Shown: piece by piece, positions 35,294-44,048 of the stretch
Numbering within the stretch: position 1 is the first letter of the stretch
How the letters are laid out: the number at the start of each line of letters is the position of its first letter
From: Oceanobacillus bengalensis
Lineage (GTDB): Bacteria; Bacillota; Bacilli; Bacillales; Amphibacillaceae
Direction of reading: 5' to 3'
Assembly: GCF_003628445.1 (NCBI RefSeq)
Contig: NZ_RBZO01000002.1
Span: 1-64,000 of the forward strand
DNA length: 64,000 bases
Made by a program: the position numbers and the translations under genes
Notes under the pieces: model-generated
Database searches by the model: none
What the model was told of the DNA's origin: nothing
The model's input: only the letters and a program-made list of their open reading frames with translations

Positions 35294-35764
35294 TTAAAAC
35301 GGTAAATCATCATCATGGATGTTTATCCGTATTTCTTTATTTGGCTTCGTTCGACTCTCTTTTTTAGGAATAATCTCCTCATTCCATTCTTCCCACGTAA
35401 TCCCGTAAGGAGCACCGCTATCCGTATATCCTGCAATAAATGCGAAGGTTTCATCACTATCCTCCCAAAGTTCTTCTTCAAACTGTTGTCTTTTTGCTTC
35501 CTTTCTTCGTTCCGTTTGTATTTGCTTTTGCAACTCCGCATCTTTTAATTTTTGTTTATAGTTATCGTCAAAATTATAACCTATCATTTCCAACTCTCTA
35601 ACAGCACATAGTTTATTAACGGCAAAGTGCTTGCTGTAGCCATTCACTAGATTTTTACCAGGATATTTAGGAATCCAATGTTTAGCAGCATCAAGTCGCC
35701 TTGGACGATTTAGTCGTTTGTGTCTAGGTGTGTTGGTATTTTGTTTCTTCTTTCGTTTTCCCAT
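35294..35764 (-). CDS. Basic protein with SSB-like C-terminal tail DDDLPF
   Basis: This 156-aa protein resembles no enzyme known to me. The N-terminus is very basic (KRKKK, then RHKRLNRPRR), compatible with nucleic-acid binding. Next come a conserved-looking block (KHWIPKYPGKNLVNGYSKHF, LCAVRELEMIGYNF), a charged helical stretch and an acidic end. The last residues, HDDDLPF, match the end of B. subtilis single-stranded DNA-binding protein SsbA (DDDLPF), which recruits repair and replication proteins. AGGAGG precedes the ATG. It is divergent from a primase-helicase gene and shares its 97-base promoter region. Recruitment to, or mimicry of, the SSB interactome is inferred. Confidence 0.75.
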   Translation of the reverse strand: MGKRKKKQNTNTPRHKRLNRPRRLDAAKHWIPKYPGKNLVNGYSKHFAVNKLCAVRELEMIGYNFDDNYKQKLKDAELQKQIQTERRKEAKRQQFEEELWEDSDETFAFIAGYTDSGAPYGITWEEWNEEIIPKKESRTKPNKEIRINIHDDDLPF

Positions 35765-35861
35765 GATATATTTCCTCCTGAAAAATTAATATATATCGTA
35801 TGTATTGACGCTTTTTTAGTTAAAATTGTTGATAGAATGATAACTAGAAAAGAGGGCTACT

Positions 35862-38135
35862 ATGGAACAAATGAAAATAAAACTTCAACTAGCACTTGAA
35901 GAATGTGAACGATTGAAACAAGAAAATCTCCATTTGAAAAAACTCTTAAACAAGTACAATATACCATTTCCTGATGAAGCTAGCGTAAAACACTATGAAA
36001 TAGAAAGGGAAATAGATAAAAGGATTAGTATTTTTAATAATTTATTTAAAGGACGAGAAGATGTATTTGCTATACAGTGGCAGAAGGAAGAAGGAAAAGT
36101 TGGTTATTCTCCTGCCGTTAAGGGGAAATCCTATATTCCATTGATAAATCAAGTCATCTACAACCATCTTAATGGAAAGGAAACCATTGGTATATATCCT
36201 TTGTTAAAAGATAATACATGTTGGTTTTTAGCAGTAGACTTTGATAAGAAAGCGTGGAAAGAGGATGCATCGGTGTGTCTAAATGTATGTAAAGAATTGA
36301 ATGTACCCGCCAGCATGGAAATATCTCGCTCAGGCAATGGTTGTCATATATGGATTTTCTTTGATGTTCCAATTTCTGCTGCAGATGCAAGAAAACTTGG
36401 GAACATGGTTCTTACAAGGACATTGGAAAATGGCTACCAAGCTGGAATTTCTTCTTTCGACAGATTATTTCCTAGTCAGGACACACTACCTGAAGGTGGT
36501 TTTGGAAATCTAATAGCCTTACCACTCCAAAAAGGTCCTCGTAAAAATAGTAATAGTGTATTTGTTGATGAGCATTTTAGACCGTATCCTAATCAGTGGG
36601 AATATTTAGCGAGTGTTAGAAAGATGAGCAAAGCTGAAGTTGAAAACTTAGTTAAGGACATAAGACACGAAGAAAAGATATCCGAAATTAATCAGCCCTT
36701 ACCACATAAGCTTGAGGTTATATTAAAAAATGGGATCTACATACAAAAAGACGGCCTTCCTAGAGAATTCGCAAATAAATTAATTCAGTTGGCAACGTTT
36801 AGTAATCCAGCATTTTATAAAGCACAATCACGGAGACTTTCAACGTATAAGATACCTAGAACGCTAAAATGTGCTGATATTTTTGAGGACTATTTCATTT
36901 TGCCTAGAGGATGTATAGATGGCTTGGAAGAATTATGTGCTGAAAATAATATAGAGTTAGTTATTAATGACAGTACAAATCATGGAACAGAATTAGAAGT
37001 TAAATTTTTGGGGGAATTAACAGCACAACAGGAAGATGCAGCTGAACAATTGCGTAATAGAAGACATGGTATTTTATCTGCAACAACAGGATTTGGGAAA
37101 ACAGTTATAGCAGCTACTTTAATATCAAAGAGGAAGGTTAATACATTAGTAATTGTCCATACGAAACAATTACTTGAACAATGGAAGGAAAAACTATGTC
37201 AATTTTTAGATATAGATCCAGGAAAAATTGGTCAGATTGGTGGTGGCAAAAATACTGCAAAAGGATTCATTGATATTGCAACCATTCAAAGTCTAAACTA
37301 TGAAGGGGAAATAAAAGACGCTGTTCGCAATTACGGGCAAATTATTGTAGACGAGTGTCATCATATTTCCGCTTTCCGATTTGAAGCAGTATTGAAAAAG
37401 GCAGAGGCCGAATTTATTTGTGGATTAACAGCTACTCCAAAACGAAAAGACGGGTTACATCCGATTATGACCATGCAATGTGGGCCAATTCGATATAAGG
37501 TGACGGCTAAAGCGCAAGCAAAAGTTTTACCATTTAAGCGAGTATTAATACCTAGAAAAACAGCATTTAAGAGTAATTTATTTGATAAAGAAAGTACGTT
37601 GCAAAATCTCTATTCAAGTATAATCCAGGATAAGAAGCGAAACGAGATGATCTTTAACGATGTATTGTTAGAACTGGAGAAGGGGTCTACGCCTTTAATT
37701 TTGACAGAAAGAATTGAACATGTTGAGATATTAGAAAACATGTTTCGAGGATTTGCAAAGAATATGCTTGTTTTAACAGGTGGCTTGAAGAGAAAAAAGA
37801 GGGAAGACAGACTGAAAAAATTGCAGGAAATTCCAGCAAATGAGGAAAAGTTAATCATTGCCACAGGTAAGTATATAGGAGAAGGGTTTGATTATGCGGT
37901 ATTAGACACCCTATTTTTGACAATGCCTATTGCGTGGAAAGGTACCCTAGAGCAATACGTAGGAAGATTGCATCGACTATATGAAAACAAAGAAACTCTG
38001 AAAGTTTATGATTATATCGATGCTCGGGAAGAAACATTTCGAAAAATGTTTATGAAAAGAAATTCAGCATATAAGTCATTAGGATATAAGGTGGATAATA
38101 AAGAGTTTAGCGAGCAGATGAAATTATTTTTATAA
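35862..38135 (+). CDS. AEP-type primase fused to SF2 helicase (TOTE-associated type)
   Basis: The 757-aa product has three parts. A short N-terminal coiled coil (1-35) comes first. An archaeo-eukaryotic primase-like domain (about 45-240) follows, with AVDFDK (Asp126, Asp128) and SRSGNGCHIWIFF as metal and nucleotide residues. After a linker comes a superfamily 2 helicase (about 385-740) with Walker A TTGFGKT (about 408-414), DECHH (497-501), LTATPKRKDG and the arginine-finger motif QYVGRLHR. This combination is that of primases described with TOTE conflict systems, thought to act in defence or mobile-element replication. The nuclease partner is not adjacent unless the Uma2 gene serves. The ATG follows AAAGAGGG. 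Confidence 0.82.
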   Translation: MEQMKIKLQLALEECERLKQENLHLKKLLNKYNIPFPDEASVKHYEIEREIDKRISIFNNLFKGREDVFAIQWQKEEGKVGYSPAVKGKSYIPLINQVIYNHLNGKETIGIYPLLKDNTCWFLAVDFDKKAWKEDASVCLNVCKELNVPASMEISRSGNGCHIWIFFDVPISAADARKLGNMVLTRTLENGYQAGISSFDRLFPSQDTLPEGGFGNLIALPLQKGPRKNSNSVFVDEHFRPYPNQWEYLASVRKMSKAEVENLVKDIRHEEKISEINQPLPHKLEVILKNGIYIQKDGLPREFANKLIQLATFSNPAFYKAQSRRLSTYKIPRTLKCADIFEDYFILPRGCIDGLEELCAENNIELVINDSTNHGTELEVKFLGELTAQQEDAAEQLRNRRHGILSATTGFGKTVIAATLISKRKVNTLVIVHTKQLLEQWKEKLCQFLDIDPGKIGQIGGGKNTAKGFIDIATIQSLNYEGEIKDAVRNYGQIIVDECHHISAFRFEAVLKKAEAEFICGLTATPKRKDGLHPIMTMQCGPIRYKVTAKAQAKVLPFKRVLIPRKTAFKSNLFDKESTLQNLYSSIIQDKKRNEMIFNDVLLELEKGSTPLILTERIEHVEILENMFRGFAKNMLVLTGGLKRKKREDRLKKLQEIPANEEKLIIATGKYIGEGFDYAVLDTLFLTMPIAWKGTLEQYVGRLHRLYENKETLKVYDYIDAREETFRKMFMKRNSAYKSLGYKVDNKEFSEQMKLFL

Positions 38136-38210
38136 GAATATTCATCCTATTTTGTTATTATTATCAATAATAAAATGATAATATAAAAGAAAGCAACTCA
38201 TATCTATGGT

Positions 38211-38240
38211 GGGCGGTTGGCCATCTCCTGATAGATAGGA
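38211..38240 (+). promoter_or_regulatory. 5' leader segment able to pair with toxin mRNA 3' end
   Basis: GGGCGGTTGGCCA near 38214 is nearly complementary to TGGCCGACCGCTC near 38417, on the far side of the toxin gene. Long-range 5'-3' pairing of this kind keeps TxpA-like toxin mRNAs untranslated until processed. Confidence 0.5.
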
Positions 38241-38248
38241 GGTGGTTG

Positions 38249-38356
38249 ATGACGACATATGAAGCATTAAGTCTGATAGCTCAATTTAGCTTAATTATAG
38301 TAGCTATCCTGACATTAGTAGTAACAATTGTCGTCTTTCTAAACAAAAAGAAGTAA
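38249..38356 (+). CDS. Type I toxin, putative holin-like (TxpA/Hol_Tox group)
   Basis: A 35-residue peptide too short for ordinary gene finding. It begins MTTYEALSLIAQF, has one membrane span (about 12-31) and ends with NKKK. The MxTYExL opening and length are those of holin-like toxin peptides related to TxpA. A perfect AGGAGGTGG ribosome site lies 4 bases before the ATG. The mRNA ends at the terminator 38451-38482. An antisense RNA from the other strand overlaps the 3' end, so this is a complete type I toxin-antitoxin locus by sequence. The peptide probably depolarises the membrane if overproduced. Confidence 0.82.
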   Translation: MTTYEALSLIAQFSLIIVAILTLVVTIVVFLNKKK

Positions 38357-38483
38357 CCGTCCACATTGGTCAATGACGTGACGATTACTTCTCTTTGATT
38401 ATTTACTTAATTCATTTGGCCGACCGCTCTTTATGCGGTAGGTAGTTGCTACCGAGTGGTTCCCGCCACTCGGTCTTTTTTAT
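38345..38483 (-). ncRNA. Antisense antitoxin RNA (RatA-like)
   Basis: On the minus strand, TTGAAT (38514-38519) and TATAAT (38490-38495), spaced by 18 bases, form a promoter. An RNA starting near 38483 would end at a strong hairpin (GAAGTAAtCGTC with GACGgTTACTTC, + coordinates 38350-38393) followed by TTTTT. The roughly 140-nt product overlaps the toxin's last codons and 3' region tail-to-tail, as RatA does with txpA. Confidence 0.72.
38451..38482 (+). terminator. Terminator of the toxin mRNA
   Basis: ACCGAGTGG pairs with CCACTCGGT and is followed by CTTTTTTAT. Confidence 0.88.
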
Positions 38484-38687
38484 ATCTTTATTATACGCTA
38501 TTTGTGTTTGTTTATTCAAGTGATTATGACACTTGAGTATACATAAAGCTTGCGATGGCAGGCTTTTTTTTCTGTGGCCCAGGATGAACAAATATTAAAG
38601 TATTGTGAACATAATAAAAAAAGCTATCCCCTATGAGAAATTTGTCCCATAATAAGATAAATATCATTTTAAGGGGACGAGTAAGGC

Positions 38688-40013
38688 ATGTTATCTTTCA
38701 CAGTGAAAAGTCAAAAGGAAACAAAATATTCAATAATATCATTAGGTAAAGAAATGAATCCAGTTCTAGAAATCGAAGCGGATTCAGATTTGGAAAAACA
38801 GTTAAAAATGTTGGATTTAAAACGAGAAGACCTTACGATTGCACAGGTATTAAAACCATATATTGAAAAGGAAATCTACCCCTTAGTTGATGCCTTCTAT
38901 GAAAATTTACATTATAATCCAGACCTTATAGCTATTATCGATAAGCATAGTTCCATTGAGCGGCTAAAACAAACATTTCGTACCCATATTGTTGAGATGT
39001 TCTCAGGACGGCTGGATGAAGCTTTTATGAAAAAGCGTAGAAGAATTGCACAAGCTCATTTGAAAGTTGGGCTGACGCAAAAGTGGTATATCGCATCCTT
39101 TGGGAAATTATTTTTAGAGCTAACCAACGTAATACACAAACATTTTGCAACGAGTGAAAATAGAGAAGCTGGAATCAGAATATGCTATAAGCTAATCTGT
39201 TTGGAACAGGAAATCGTATTAGACGCATACGATGAGGAATTTGTTGCGCTAAGAGAATCTGAGATGAAGACACAGATGAAGATGGATATGCTGAAATTAT
39301 TAGAAAAAACATCGATAGATTTGGCGGCACTTGCTGAGGAGACAAGCTTAGCTATTGAGGAAATGAGTTCAAAAGTTAATCTGATTACGGAAAATTCGAA
39401 AGGTAGTACAGAATTAGCTGAGAATGCAATGTATGCTGCAGATGAGGGGAAAACATTGCTAAATGAGATGGAGCATTCACTTGGGAGGATGGAGGAAGAG
39501 TCATCAACAGTGAGTAAAAATATGCAGTTTTTAGAAACGATGGCCGTACAAATAAAGGATATTGTTGGGATTGTAAAGTCAATAGCAGATCAAACGAATT
39601 TACTAGCGTTAAATGCCTCGATTGAAGCAGCACGTGCAGGTGAGCATGGTCTGGGGTTTGCTGTTGTTGCTAGTGAAGTTCGGAAGCTATCAGAGCAGAC
39701 TAGTGAGTCCGTACTAAATGTAAGTGATTTAGTGAAACAAATTAATAATCAGGTTCATCATAGCACATCTTCCATCCGAAATGTACAGGAAACATTATAC
39801 AATGTGAAGGATAAAATGCATGAGACGCTCTCAGCCTTTATGAATATTAATGATGGGATGAGGGAAACAAGGGCAAGTAATAAGAATATCCAAGGCGAAC
39901 TAGAACACTTTGGAAGTATACTTCATGAAATTGAATCATCCTCAGCAACGATTGCTGAAAAAGCAGAAGGGTTAAGTAGTATGATGGAGGACCGCGAAGA
40001 ATGGAGAAATTAA
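38688..40013 (+). CDS. hemAT: HemAT heme aerotaxis transducer
   Basis: This 441-aa soluble chemoreceptor has an N-terminal globin-coupled sensor domain (about 35-205) with proximal heme ligand His124 in [13 protein letters not shown] and Tyr71 in VDAFYENL at the distal-pocket position. A methyl-accepting signalling domain follows (about 215-441), with the hairpin tip [20 protein letters not shown]. It senses oxygen and signals to CheA. No membrane span is present, as in B. subtilis HemAT. AAGGGGA lies before the ATG. It opens the motility region. Confidence 0.95.
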   Translation: MLSFTVKSQKETKYSIISLGKEMNPVLEIEADSDLEKQLKMLDLKREDLTIAQVLKPYIEKEIYPLVDAFYENLHYNPDLIAIIDKHSSIERLKQTFRTHIVEMFSGRLDEAFMKKRRRIAQAHLKVGLTQKWYIASFGKLFLELTNVIHKHFATSENREAGIRICYKLICLEQEIVLDAYDEEFVALRESEMKTQMKMDMLKLLEKTSIDLAALAEETSLAIEEMSSKVNLITENSKGSTELAENAMYAADEGKTLLNEMEHSLGRMEEESSTVSKNMQFLETMAVQIKDIVGIVKSIADQTNLLALNASIEAARAGEHGLGFAVVASEVRKLSEQTSESVLNVSDLVKQINNQVHHSTSSIRNVQETLYNVKDKMHETLSAFMNINDGMRETRASNKNIQGELEHFGSILHEIESSSATIAEKAEGLSSMMEDREEWRN

Positions 40014-40146
40014 TTAGAAAGTACTAATCTTTAATAAGAAGATATTAGTAGCATGGATCATTAAAGTGGTCTGTGCTTTTTTATTGTATGAAAAAGACAT
40101 TTAATGTAGTATGCTTTGATAAACATTGAAGTGGGGGCGAGAAACC

Positions 40147-40392
40147 ATGTCACAAAGGACTAAAACATTTTTATCTATTCTACAAAAAAGGAAAAGTTTC
40201 TTATGGTCTTTCATAGTTGTCATAACACTTCTCTGGGGATATGCTTGGGTATTAATGAAGGAAGCACACCATTACATGGAGCCATTTACGTTTTCTTCCT
40301 TTCGTTTCGGTATTGGGACAATCACTTTATAGTTCTTAAGTATTGTAGCAGGTTCGGTGTTGATTATTGTGGGGATTGTTGTTACACAATAA
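40147..40392 (+). pseudogene. EamA/DMT-family transporter remnant with internal deletion
   Basis: The frame starts well (ATG after GGGGGCGAG) and encodes the first span of a drug/metabolite transporter (LLWGYAWVLMKEAHHY, then FSSFRFGIGT). It stops at 40332. Immediately after, in another frame, SIVAGSVLIIVGIVVTQ reads as the usual C-terminal end of the same family, with a stop at 40392. About 200 or more internal residues are missing. It is a decayed gene. Confidence 0.82.
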
Positions 40393-40435
40393 AAAACTCC
40401 TCGGGCTTAATACGCGCTACCGAGGAGTTTTTTAT
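40391..40435. terminator. Bidirectional terminator
   Basis: AAAAAACTCCTCGG and CCGAGGAGTTTTTT form a 14-bp stem flanked by A and T tracts. It serves both the transporter remnant and the converging atoE-type gene. Confidence 0.9.
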
Positions 40436-40436
40436 T

Positions 40437-41762
40437 TTAAAAGACCAACAACCCAATTGTTATCGGTATAAAGCTAAACAATAAAATCATGACACAGAAT
40501 CCCATAATATCACGAACTTTAAGTCCTGCGATTGCTAATGCTGGAAGTGCCCAGAATGGTTGGATCATATTTGTCCAGGCATCACCCCAGGCAATGGCCA
40601 TGGTAGTTTTTGCAACGTCAGCATCAAGTTGGAGTGCAGCATCTATCATAATTGGCCCCTGTACTGCCCATTGTCCTCCGCCAGATGGGACGAAGAAGTT
40701 TACAAGCCCTGCACTGATAAAGGAAAGAAAAGGCAATGTATAATCTGTTGCAATGTTTACGAAAAACAGTGACATTTGATCGGACAATCCAGAAGCGACC
40801 ATCATACCCATAATCCCTGCATAGAAAGGGAATTGGATAATAATTCCACCAGCATTTTTAACACCTTTTCCTACTGAATCCAAGAAGCGTCTTGGTGTAC
40901 GGTGAAGGATAATTCCTAGGAAAAGGAAAATAAAGTTTACAATATTAATATTTAAGTCAAATCCACTGTTAACAAAATGATAGATGACAAATGCAAGTCC
41001 CATCACGCCAATTATAAGTGAAGGAATTTGACTGTTTTCTAGTTTCTCAGCTGGTGTTGTTGCTTTAGACTCCACCAATTCATCATCATCTTCTGGTGGG
41101 CGTAATGCTGTATTATCAACCTTCTTATCCGTATTTTCCGTAGATTTTAATAGGTAGCGATTGAAAAAAGGTAAAGTGATAACCAATACAACCACAACGA
41201 AAATATTAAACGGACTGAATAATGTTTGAACAACAGGAATGAGTCCCATCGTATCTTCTAAAAAATGTCCTGGTGTTGCGATAGTTAGTGGGATGGATGC
41301 GGAAAAGCCACCATGCCACACGATAAATGCACTATAGGCACTAGCAATTAGAATGCGGTAATCCACTGTGGGAACTCTTCTAGCAACATGAATGGCAAAC
41401 AATGCACCAACAACAAGGCCAAATCCGTAATTGATTAAGCAAGCAATTAACGCAACGAACGTCACGAGCATAACAGCCTGTGAGGGTGTTTTAGCAAGTG
41501 TGCTTAATTTCTCTAAAAATCGCTTCACAACCGGTGTACTCGCTAAAATATATCCAGTAACAACAACGAGTGACATCTGCATAGCAAATTCTAGTAAATC
41601 CCAAAATCCTGTTCCCCAATGCTCAATCATTTGAATTGGGCCACTATCTGTGAAAAAGACACCTAACAAATACACAACAAATGTTAGGATAATAGCAAAT
41701 AGAAAAGCATCCGGTAAATATCGCTGCACCATTCTGTCAAAGAATGACGTGAGTGCTTTCAT
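40437..41762 (-). CDS. Short-chain fatty acid transporter, AtoE family
   Basis: A 441-aa membrane protein with about twelve spans, broken by a charged cytoplasmic loop near 215-250 (PPEDDDELVESK). Marks of the AtoE/TIGR00366 family are the start FFDRMVQRYLPDAFLFA, WHGGFSASIPL and FFVPSGGGQWAVQGP. It is predicted to take up short-chain fatty acids such as butyrate. AGGAGG precedes the ATG. No ketoacid CoA-transferase genes lie nearby, so it is a stand-alone transporter. Confidence 0.9.
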   Translation of the reverse strand: MKALTSFFDRMVQRYLPDAFLFAIILTFVVYLLGVFFTDSGPIQMIEHWGTGFWDLLEFAMQMSLVVVTGYILASTPVVKRFLEKLSTLAKTPSQAVMLVTFVALIACLINYGFGLVVGALFAIHVARRVPTVDYRILIASAYSAFIVWHGGFSASIPLTIATPGHFLEDTMGLIPVVQTLFSPFNIFVVVVLVITLPFFNRYLLKSTENTDKKVDNTALRPPEDDDELVESKATTPAEKLENSQIPSLIIGVMGLAFVIYHFVNSGFDLNINIVNFIFLFLGIILHRTPRRFLDSVGKGVKNAGGIIIQFPFYAGIMGMMVASGLSDQMSLFFVNIATDYTLPFLSFISAGLVNFFVPSGGGQWAVQGPIMIDAALQLDADVAKTTMAIAWGDAWTNMIQPFWALPALAIAGLKVRDIMGFCVMILLFSFIPITIGLLVF

Positions 41763-41967
41763 AGTATTCCTCCTAGTTATAAATTCGAAAACGATTTCAT
41801 GTAACTACTAGTATGTTTGGGCACTTAATAAATGTCCAGACAAGTTATCCCTGAAATATTCTCCAAGCCACCTTCAATTTCTAATTTATTTCAATGGACT
41901 AATGTGACAGCCGTAAAATTTGAATAATAGAATTATATTCTAATTGTAAAGAATAAGTCAATTGACT

Positions 41968-41994
41968 TAAATAAATGTTGTGTTTTGTCGATAT
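41968..41994 (+). promoter_or_regulatory. SigD promoter of motAB
   Basis: TAAA (41968-41971), exactly 15 bases, then GTCGATAT (41987-41994), one change from the SigD consensus TAAA-N15-GCCGATAT. The start would lie about 110 bases before motA. The rest of the 350-base gap shows no gene. Confidence 0.85.
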
Positions 41995-42112
41995 AGTAAA
42001 TAGATACAGGTATTTTTTACTGTTTCACAATAAAATTAAATCTTGCTGTATTTACTTGGTAGTACAGGTGATATAAGATATTACCATTTAGGTAATTAGG
42101 AGGAAAATCATC

Positions 42113-42898
42113 ATGGATATAACATCGCTTATTGGTATATTATTAGGACTTATCGCAATTGGAGTTGGTATGGTATTAAAAGGTGTCGCACTATCTGCAT
42201 TAATAAATCCCGCTGCCATATTAATTATTATTCTAGGAACAGTTGCCGCAGTTCTTATCGCATTTCCGTTAAGCACCATAAAAAAGGTACCTTCTCTGTT
42301 TAAAATATTATTTACCGAGAAAAAATTAGTAGATAATAAAGAAGTTATTAAAAAATTTGGGGAATGGGCAGATTTGACACGTAAAGAAGGATTACTGTCA
42401 TTAGAATCACAAATTGATAAAGTAGAAGATCAGTTTCTATCATCAAGTCTACAGTTAGTGGTAGATGGACAAAGTAATGAATATATTAAAGAAGTTTTAG
42501 AAGAGAAGATAAATTCAATGGAACAACGACATGAGGAAGGAGCAGCGGTCTTTACGCAAGCGGGGACATATGCACCAACACTTGGTGTTCTAGGAGCTGT
42601 TATTGGTTTGATTGCCGCTTTAGGGGATATGTCAAACACGGATGCTTTAGGTCATGCAATTTCTGCTGCATTTATTGCTACATTATTAGGGATTTTTACT
42701 GGATATGTGTTATGGCATCCATTTGCCAATAAATTAAGGGAAAAATCCAAAAAGGAAGTATTACAGAAAGAATTGATGATTGAGGGTGTCTTATCAATTA
42801 CAAACGGTAATTCCTCGAAAATGATAAAAGAAAAATTAAGTTCGTTTCTTTCTTCAAAAGAATCAGCTAAGATGAATGAGGAGGAGCGTAATGAGTAG
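42113..42898 (+). CDS. motA: Flagellar stator protein MotA
   Basis: A 261-aa protein with four membrane spans (first MDITSLIGILLGLIAIGVGM, last pair in GAVIGLIAALGDM and AAFIATLLGIFTGYVLWHP). The cytoplasmic loop carries the Arg/Glu charges that work on FliG. It resembles the proton-type MotA of B. subtilis more than the sodium-type MotP, by its N-terminus and length. AGGAGG precedes the ATG, and the SigD promoter is at 41968. It overlaps motB by 8 bases. Confidence 0.94.
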   Translation: MDITSLIGILLGLIAIGVGMVLKGVALSALINPAAILIIILGTVAAVLIAFPLSTIKKVPSLFKILFTEKKLVDNKEVIKKFGEWADLTRKEGLLSLESQIDKVEDQFLSSSLQLVVDGQSNEYIKEVLEEKINSMEQRHEEGAAVFTQAGTYAPTLGVLGAVIGLIAALGDMSNTDALGHAISAAFIATLLGIFTGYVLWHPFANKLREKSKKEVLQKELMIEGVLSITNGNSSKMIKEKLSSFLSSKESAKMNEEERNE

Positions 42899-43655
42899 GA
42901 GAAAGAAGAAAAAATCTAACCATGTTGATGAATCCTGGCTTCTCCCATACTCGGATATGCTAACACTTCTCGTTGCATTATTTATTGTCTTATTTGCATC
43001 AAGTAATGTCGATGCACAGAAATTTCAAGAATTAGCGCAAGTTTTCAGGAGTGAATTTTCCTCAGGGTCAAATGGGATTATTGATGATGGTCCAGCCCCA
43101 GGGGAGGCACTACCTCCAGTTGAAACAGACGAGGAAACAGAAGAAAATGAAGAAGAAACAAGTAAAGGTTCTGTTGAGTTAGCAAACTTGCAAGAGATGC
43201 AAGAGGGAGTGAATCAGTACATTACTGAAAATGAACTGATAGAGTCATTGGAAACAAGTTTAACAAATGAAGGTTTATTAATTACCATCCTGGATAATGT
43301 ATTCTTTGACCCAGGTAGTGCGGAAGTGAAAGAAGAAGGGATTGAAACGGCTATAGAAGTTTCTAAACTGTTATACTCAGATCCGCCACATCAGGTTGTA
43401 ATTAGTGGGCATACGGACGACGTACCCATGCACAATCATGAATTTTCGTCAAACTGGGAACTTAGTGTGGAACGTGGAGTTAATTTCATGTCACTCGTAT
43501 TACAAAATGAAAAACTGGATCCGACACTTTTTAGTGTGAAAGGGTATGGGGAATACAAACCACTCTTCCCGAACAATAGTGATGAAAATCGTGCAAAAAA
43601 TAGAAGAGTAGAAGTGTTAATTTTACCAAATTATGAGATCAATGTAGAAGAATAA
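42891..43655 (+). CDS. motB: Flagellar stator protein MotB
   Basis: This 254-aa protein has a basic N-terminus (RRKKKK), one span with the ion-carrying Asp in LPYSDMLTLLVALFIVLF, and a plug/linker with many acidic residues. The OmpA-like peptidoglycan-binding domain contains SGHTDDVP and NRRVEVLIL. The ATG at 42891 follows GAGGAGG inside the motA end. It anchors the motor stator to the wall. Coupling ion: proton is favoured by similarity to MotB, not proven. Confidence 0.94.
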   Translation: MSRRKKKKSNHVDESWLLPYSDMLTLLVALFIVLFASSNVDAQKFQELAQVFRSEFSSGSNGIIDDGPAPGEALPPVETDEETEENEEETSKGSVELANLQEMQEGVNQYITENELIESLETSLTNEGLLITILDNVFFDPGSAEVKEEGIETAIEVSKLLYSDPPHQVVISGHTDDVPMHNHEFSSNWELSVERGVNFMSLVLQNEKLDPTLFSVKGYGEYKPLFPNNSDENRAKNRRVEVLILPNYEINVEE

Positions 43656-43685
43656 CAGAGATAATAGGAGAAAGGGGTTGTTTTT

Positions 43686-43886
43686 GTGGATATCGCATTA
43701 ATGTCAATGGCATTAAGTCAGGGTCAAGCCCAGCAGCAAGCTTCCATATCAGTAATGAAGATGGCAATGGGAAATGCTGAACAGCAGGGTGAAGCTATTC
43801 AGAAATTAATGAGTACGCCTAATACAACTGCGATCCAACAAGCTACCCAGCCGCATTTGGGTAGTAGAATTGATTTGAAGGTTTGA
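43686..43886 (+). CDS. YjfB-family putative motility protein
   Basis: A 66-aa helical protein of the YjfB family: MDIALMSMALSQGQAQQQ, VMKMAMGNAEQQG, and a C-terminus ending GSRIDLKV. Start GTG after AAAGGGG. YjfB is known in B. subtilis as a SigD-dependent gene of unknown function. It follows motB by 30 bases and may share its transcript. Confidence 0.8.
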   Translation: MDIALMSMALSQGQAQQQASISVMKMAMGNAEQQGEAIQKLMSTPNTTAIQQATQPHLGSRIDLKV

Positions 43887-43965
43887 GGAAGGATAGTGTC
43901 TTCGAAAATAGAGATGATTTCTGTATTGAGCAGGGATCATTTTATTTTTATTAAAGGAAATACGT

Positions 43966-43992
43966 TAAAGAATGAAGAAAAATAACCGATAT
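43966..43992 (+). promoter_or_regulatory. SigD promoter of fliD
   Basis: TAAA (43966-43969), 15 bases, then ACCGATAT (43985-43992). It lies 57 bases before the fliD start. Confidence 0.85.
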
Positions 43993-44048
43993 AATGTATA
44001 ACTACAAAATGATTAAATTTCTATTAGGATAATAATGAGGTGAACAGA

